Origin: CAYLNM01 sp964385045
Lineage (GTDB): Bacteria; Planctomycetota; Phycisphaerae; Phycisphaerales; SM1A02
Length of the DNA: 17,300 nt
Assembly (NCBI GenBank): GCA_964385045.1
Contig: CAYLNM010000094.1
Location: forward strand, 1-17,300
Direction: 5' to 3'
A program made the position numbers and the translations under genes. The notes under the pieces were generated by a model that was given only the letters and a program-made list of their open reading frames with translations, was not told the DNA's origin and made no database searches. Positions within the stretch are counted from its first letter, which is position 1. Every line of letters starts with the position of its first letter. Shown piece after piece: positions 15,565 to 17,300 of this stretch.

Positions 15565-15633
15565 TCGGGTGGCGACGCAGCGGCGCGTCCCGTCCGGGCC
15601 GCGCCGCCCGCCTCGTGCCACCACCCACCCGAC
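15564..15633 (+). promoter_or_regulatory. Nested inverted repeats between Cys-rich and HMA genes (RNA structure or attenuator)
   Basis: Outer arms GTCGGGTGG (15564-15572) and CCACCCGAC (15625-15633) are exact complements. Nested inside, GCGGCGCG (15580-15587) pairs with CGCGCCGC (15600-15607), and within that CCC (15589-15591) pairs with GGG (15596-15598) around GTCC with a single T/C mismatch. The left outer arm begins on the last base of the TAG stop codon. The right arm ends 65 bases before the HMA start. No T-run follows. Confidence 0.5.
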
Positions 15634-15684
15634 CGATCCCGGCGGCTGCGCCCGGCCCCACGAGCCGAGCCCGCCGCCCATGCC

Positions 15685-15690
15685 GAAGGA
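15685..15690 (+). promoter_or_regulatory. Shine-Dalgarno deciding the HMA lipoprotein start
   Basis: GAAGGA, then seven bases, then ATG at 15698. It favours this start over the ATG at 15680, which has no ribosome site and would add six residues before the signal. Confidence 0.75.
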
Positions 15691-15697
15691 CAACTTC

Positions 15698-16114
15698 ATG
15701 GACCGTTCCACGTTCCGTCTGCGCGGCCGTGCCGCGACCGCCGTCCTCGCCGCGACCGCCACCCTGCTCGGCGGCTGCGCGAGCACCTCGAGCTCCGGCC
15801 CGGCCCCCGCGTCCGCCACGGACGCGCCGGCCGACGCTCCCGCCCCCGGCGCCCTCGCGTCGGCCGTCGACGTCGCCCCCGGCGACGTGGTCGAGCTCAC
15901 CGTCTGGGGCATGTCGTGCCCCAAGTGCGCCACGAACCTCGACCAGCTCCTCATGGGCCTCGAGGGCGTGACCCGCGTCCACACCGACATGTCGCGCGGC
16001 ATCGTCACCGTGAAGACCGGGGCGACGGCCCCGCCGGCGTCGGACCTCGCCGACGCCATCACCGGGGCGGGCTTCACCCTCATGGACATGCGGGTGGTCG
16101 AGGGCGACGCCTGA
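15698..16114 (+). CDS. Lipoprotein with a single HMA (heavy-metal-associated) domain
   Basis: Predicted 138 residues. MDRSTFRLRGR is followed by a hydrophobic stretch and lipobox LLGGC with C27, so the mature protein should be lipid-anchored in the envelope. Residues 28-62 are an Ala/Pro/Ser linker. Residues about 64-134 form an HMA ferredoxin-like fold: beta strand 'VELTVWGMSCPKC' with metal-binding C74 and C77, helix 'NLDQLLMGLEGV', 'RGIVTVKTG' and 'ADAITGAGFTLMDMRV'. The motif GMSCPKC matches GM(T/S)CxxC of copper chaperones, MerP and the N-termini of metal P-type ATPases. It probably binds Cu(I), Hg(II), Zn(II) or a similar soft metal outside the cytoplasm; which one cannot be read. The stop overlaps the next ATG by one base (TGATG). 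A lipid-anchored, linker-borne HMA domain is an uncommon arrangement to my knowledge. Confidence 0.88.
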   Translation: MDRSTFRLRGRAATAVLAATATLLGGCASTSSSGPAPASATDAPADAPAPGALASAVDVAPGDVVELTVWGMSCPKCATNLDQLLMGLEGVTRVHTDMSRGIVTVKTGATAPPASDLADAITGAGFTLMDMRVVEGDA

Positions 16115-16998
16115 TGACCACCCTCATCCCGTCCGTCCCGTCCCGCCGCGGCACCGCCGGGGCGGCGGCGGTCGCGGGCGCGCTGCTCGGCGCGCTCGCC
16201 GCCGCCCCGGCCGCGGCCCAGCAGACCACCATCACCCCCGCCGCGACCCAGCCGGGCGAGGGCGTCCTCATCAGCCGCAGCCTCGCCCGGTGGGTGGACT
16301 GGGACGTCGATCCCGGCCGCGACGGCTTCGAGGACGTGAGCGAGCTGCGCTTCGACCTGTCGCTCGCCTACGGCCTCTCGGGCGACACGTCGCTGCTGGC
16401 CACGCTGCCGATCGTCCACCGCGACGTCGACGGCCTGCCGGCCGGCGGGGGCTCCTCGGACCCGACCGGCATCGGCGATCCCTCGATCGAGATCCGGCAC
16501 CGCTTCGTCAACGAGCCGCTCGGACCGGTCGACACGCTGCGGGTGGCGTGGTTCGCGGGGGCGCAGATCCCCGGCGGCCGCGGCACGTTCAGCAGCGACT
16601 CGGTGGATCCCTACGCCGGCCTGGCCCTGACCTTCATCACCGGCCGGCTGGGCCTCGGGGCCGGACTCTCGTACACCGCGACCACCGGCAGCGTCGACCG
16701 CCCCCTGCACCCGGGCGACTCGACGGCCGACCTCGTGCGGCTGACGGGCTCCGCCGCCTGGCGCCTCGCCCCCGAGTCGTGGGGGACGGAGCTCGAGCCG
16801 GCGTGGTACGCGACCCTCGAGGTCGAGGCGATGCTCGAGACCAGCGGCGAGCACCTCGTTCGGCTCGCCCCCGGGCTGCTGCTGGAGGCCCCGACGTACG
16901 CGATCGAGGTCGCCGCCCTGCTGCCGATCGCCGAGGAGGCCCAGCGACGCCCCGAGCACGACGTCGGCGTGATCGCGGGCGTGCGGCTGTTCTTCTGA
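16114..16998 (+). CDS. Outer-membrane beta-barrel protein, Phenol_MetA_deg/'transporter'-like
   Basis: Predicted 294 residues. The signal peptide ends near APAAA35 before QQTT. The mature protein alternates polar and hydrophobic residues with Gly/aromatic strand ends ('LRFDLSLAYGLSGDTSLLATLPIVHRD', 'LGLGAGLSYTATTGS', 'HDVGVIAGVRLFF'). It ends in Phe, as usual for proteins inserted by the BAM machinery. The segment 'GIGDPSIEIRHRFV' resembles the 'GLGD..LG.KYRF' signature of barrel proteins grouped with Phenol_MetA_deg, which often sit beside metal or aromatic-compound genes; assignment is from memory of the pattern. It could be a channel or passive barrel; transport is not shown. The start overlaps the HMA stop, with GAGGG nine bases upstream (16100-16104), so the two are very likely co-translated. 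Confidence 0.8.
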   Translation: MTTLIPSVPSRRGTAGAAAVAGALLGALAAAPAAAQQTTITPAATQPGEGVLISRSLARWVDWDVDPGRDGFEDVSELRFDLSLAYGLSGDTSLLATLPIVHRDVDGLPAGGGSSDPTGIGDPSIEIRHRFVNEPLGPVDTLRVAWFAGAQIPGGRGTFSSDSVDPYAGLALTFITGRLGLGAGLSYTATTGSVDRPLHPGDSTADLVRLTGSAAWRLAPESWGTELEPAWYATLEVEAMLETSGEHLVRLAPGLLLEAPTYAIEVAALLPIAEEAQRRPEHDVGVIAGVRLFF

Positions 16999-17074
16999 CT
17001 CGGCGGAGAGCAGGACGGGCGTCCCGCTCGCCCCCGACCCGCGGGCGCCGACGGGCGGCCGTCCGACGGCGGCA

Positions 17075-17092
17075 CGGCCCCGAAACGGGCCG
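17075..17092 (+). terminator. Candidate terminator hairpin after outer-membrane protein gene
   Basis: CGGCCC (17075-17080) and GGGCCG (17087-17092) pair around CGAAAC, 77 bases after the stop codon. A weaker hairpin precedes it: GACGG at 17050-17054 with CCGTC at 17059-17063. No T-run follows directly. Confidence 0.35.
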
Positions 17093-17180
17093 CGGCCCCG
17101 CGTCCGCGGCCCTCCGCCTCGAGACGCCAGGCCTCCCGAATCCGCCGCCGCGCTGCCCGGGAGGCCCTCTGGCGACGCCT

Positions 17181-17215
17181 ATCCGCAAATAATTTTTTGA
17201 CGATTTGACGAATAG
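17181..17215. promoter_or_regulatory. AT-rich island with tandem TTTGACGA, likely promoter or operator
   Basis: In a window with almost no AT-rich stretch, 17186-17200 is nearly all A/T. It runs into two head-to-tail copies of TTTGACGA (17196-17203 and 17204-17211). TTGACG resembles a -35 hexamer twice over, but no -10 is seen 16-18 bases downstream on the plus strand. It may serve a gene beyond the right edge or be a binding site. Confidence 0.4.
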
Positions 17216-17300
17216 CGAGGCTCCCCCGACCCGTTCGCACGGCGATGCCGACTCGGGTGCGGTCGTCGCGAGGCCACGCGGTCACCCGCCCCCCGCCCCG

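Larger units (their letters stand above)
16999..17300. other. Right flank without a supported gene
   Basis: After the barrel gene, 302 bases hold hairpin-forming GC-rich sequence (a candidate terminator at 17075-17092) and an AT-rich island at about 17181-17215. A minus-strand open frame (16611-17285) covers it, but most of that frame lies antisense to the barrel gene, so it is not called. Confidence 0.5.

Noticed and set aside
14911..16959. N-terminal extension of the adaptor frame up to 16959
   Set aside because: It lies antisense to the Cys-rich, HMA and barrel genes. The lipoprotein signal at the GTG 14910 start fixes the true N-terminus.
16611..17285. Minus-strand open frame covering the right edge
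   Set aside because: Its larger part is antisense to the barrel gene and the edge part is Arg-rich. The short Lys/Ile-containing stretch comes from the AT-rich island.

Overview
This window looks like chromosomal DNA from a very GC-rich planctomycete, most likely a relative of the Phycisphaerales. GC looks well above 70 % by eye but was not counted. Three things point there: a large Ser/Thr kinase with an N-terminal helical region, one membrane helix and a long TPR tail; two exported proteins ending in paired Asp-rich 'DLDGDG...AWG' dockerin-like repeats; and a C-terminal beta-sandwich on a di-heme peroxidase. Lineage is inferred from protein architecture only. No rRNA, tRNA, CRISPR array, insertion sequence or integrase was seen.

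Layout, left to right. Bases 1-642 hold no convincing gene; they begin with nine tandem 19-bp units (4-174). A kinase-TPR gene follows (643-3600, +). It converges on an exported di-heme cytochrome c peroxidase-like protein (3708-5564, -) that carries an extra beta-sandwich and a dockerin-like tail. The 516-bp gap upstream of that gene holds a second tandem array (18-bp units, 5753-5912), a C9 run and a perfect 9-bp inverted repeat (6044-6063). That inverted repeat lies just before an exported HAF-repeat-like protein with the same kind of dockerin-like tail (6081-7358, +). Next is a YrbG-type sodium/calcium antiporter (7494-8465, -).

The right half is two divergent gene sets. On the minus strand lies a complete tripartite RND efflux operon: adaptor lipoprotein (14910-13615), AcrB-like pump (13618-10226) and NodT-type outer-membrane lipoprotein (10233-8653). 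Its genes overlap by 3 and 8 bases, which suggests translational coupling. On the plus strand lie a small exported Cys-rich protein (15109-15564), a lipoprotein consisting essentially of one HMA metal-binding domain (15698-16114) and an outer-membrane beta-barrel protein (16114-16998). The last two overlap by one base (TGATG). A 198-bp divergent region with a perfect 9-bp inverted repeat (14998-15018) separates the two sets.

Working model, partly inference: the RND operon exports hydrophobic or amphiphilic compounds across both membranes, since TM4 carries the Asp-Asp pair of the HAE class rather than a metal-pump signature. The divergent trio looks like an envelope metal-handling set: a secreted thiol-rich protein, a tethered CxxC metal carrier and an outer-membrane channel. 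That trio, the nested inverted repeats between its first two genes and the shared control region are the best candidates for something undescribed. The tandem arrays and the peroxidase/beta-sandwich/dockerin fusion come next.
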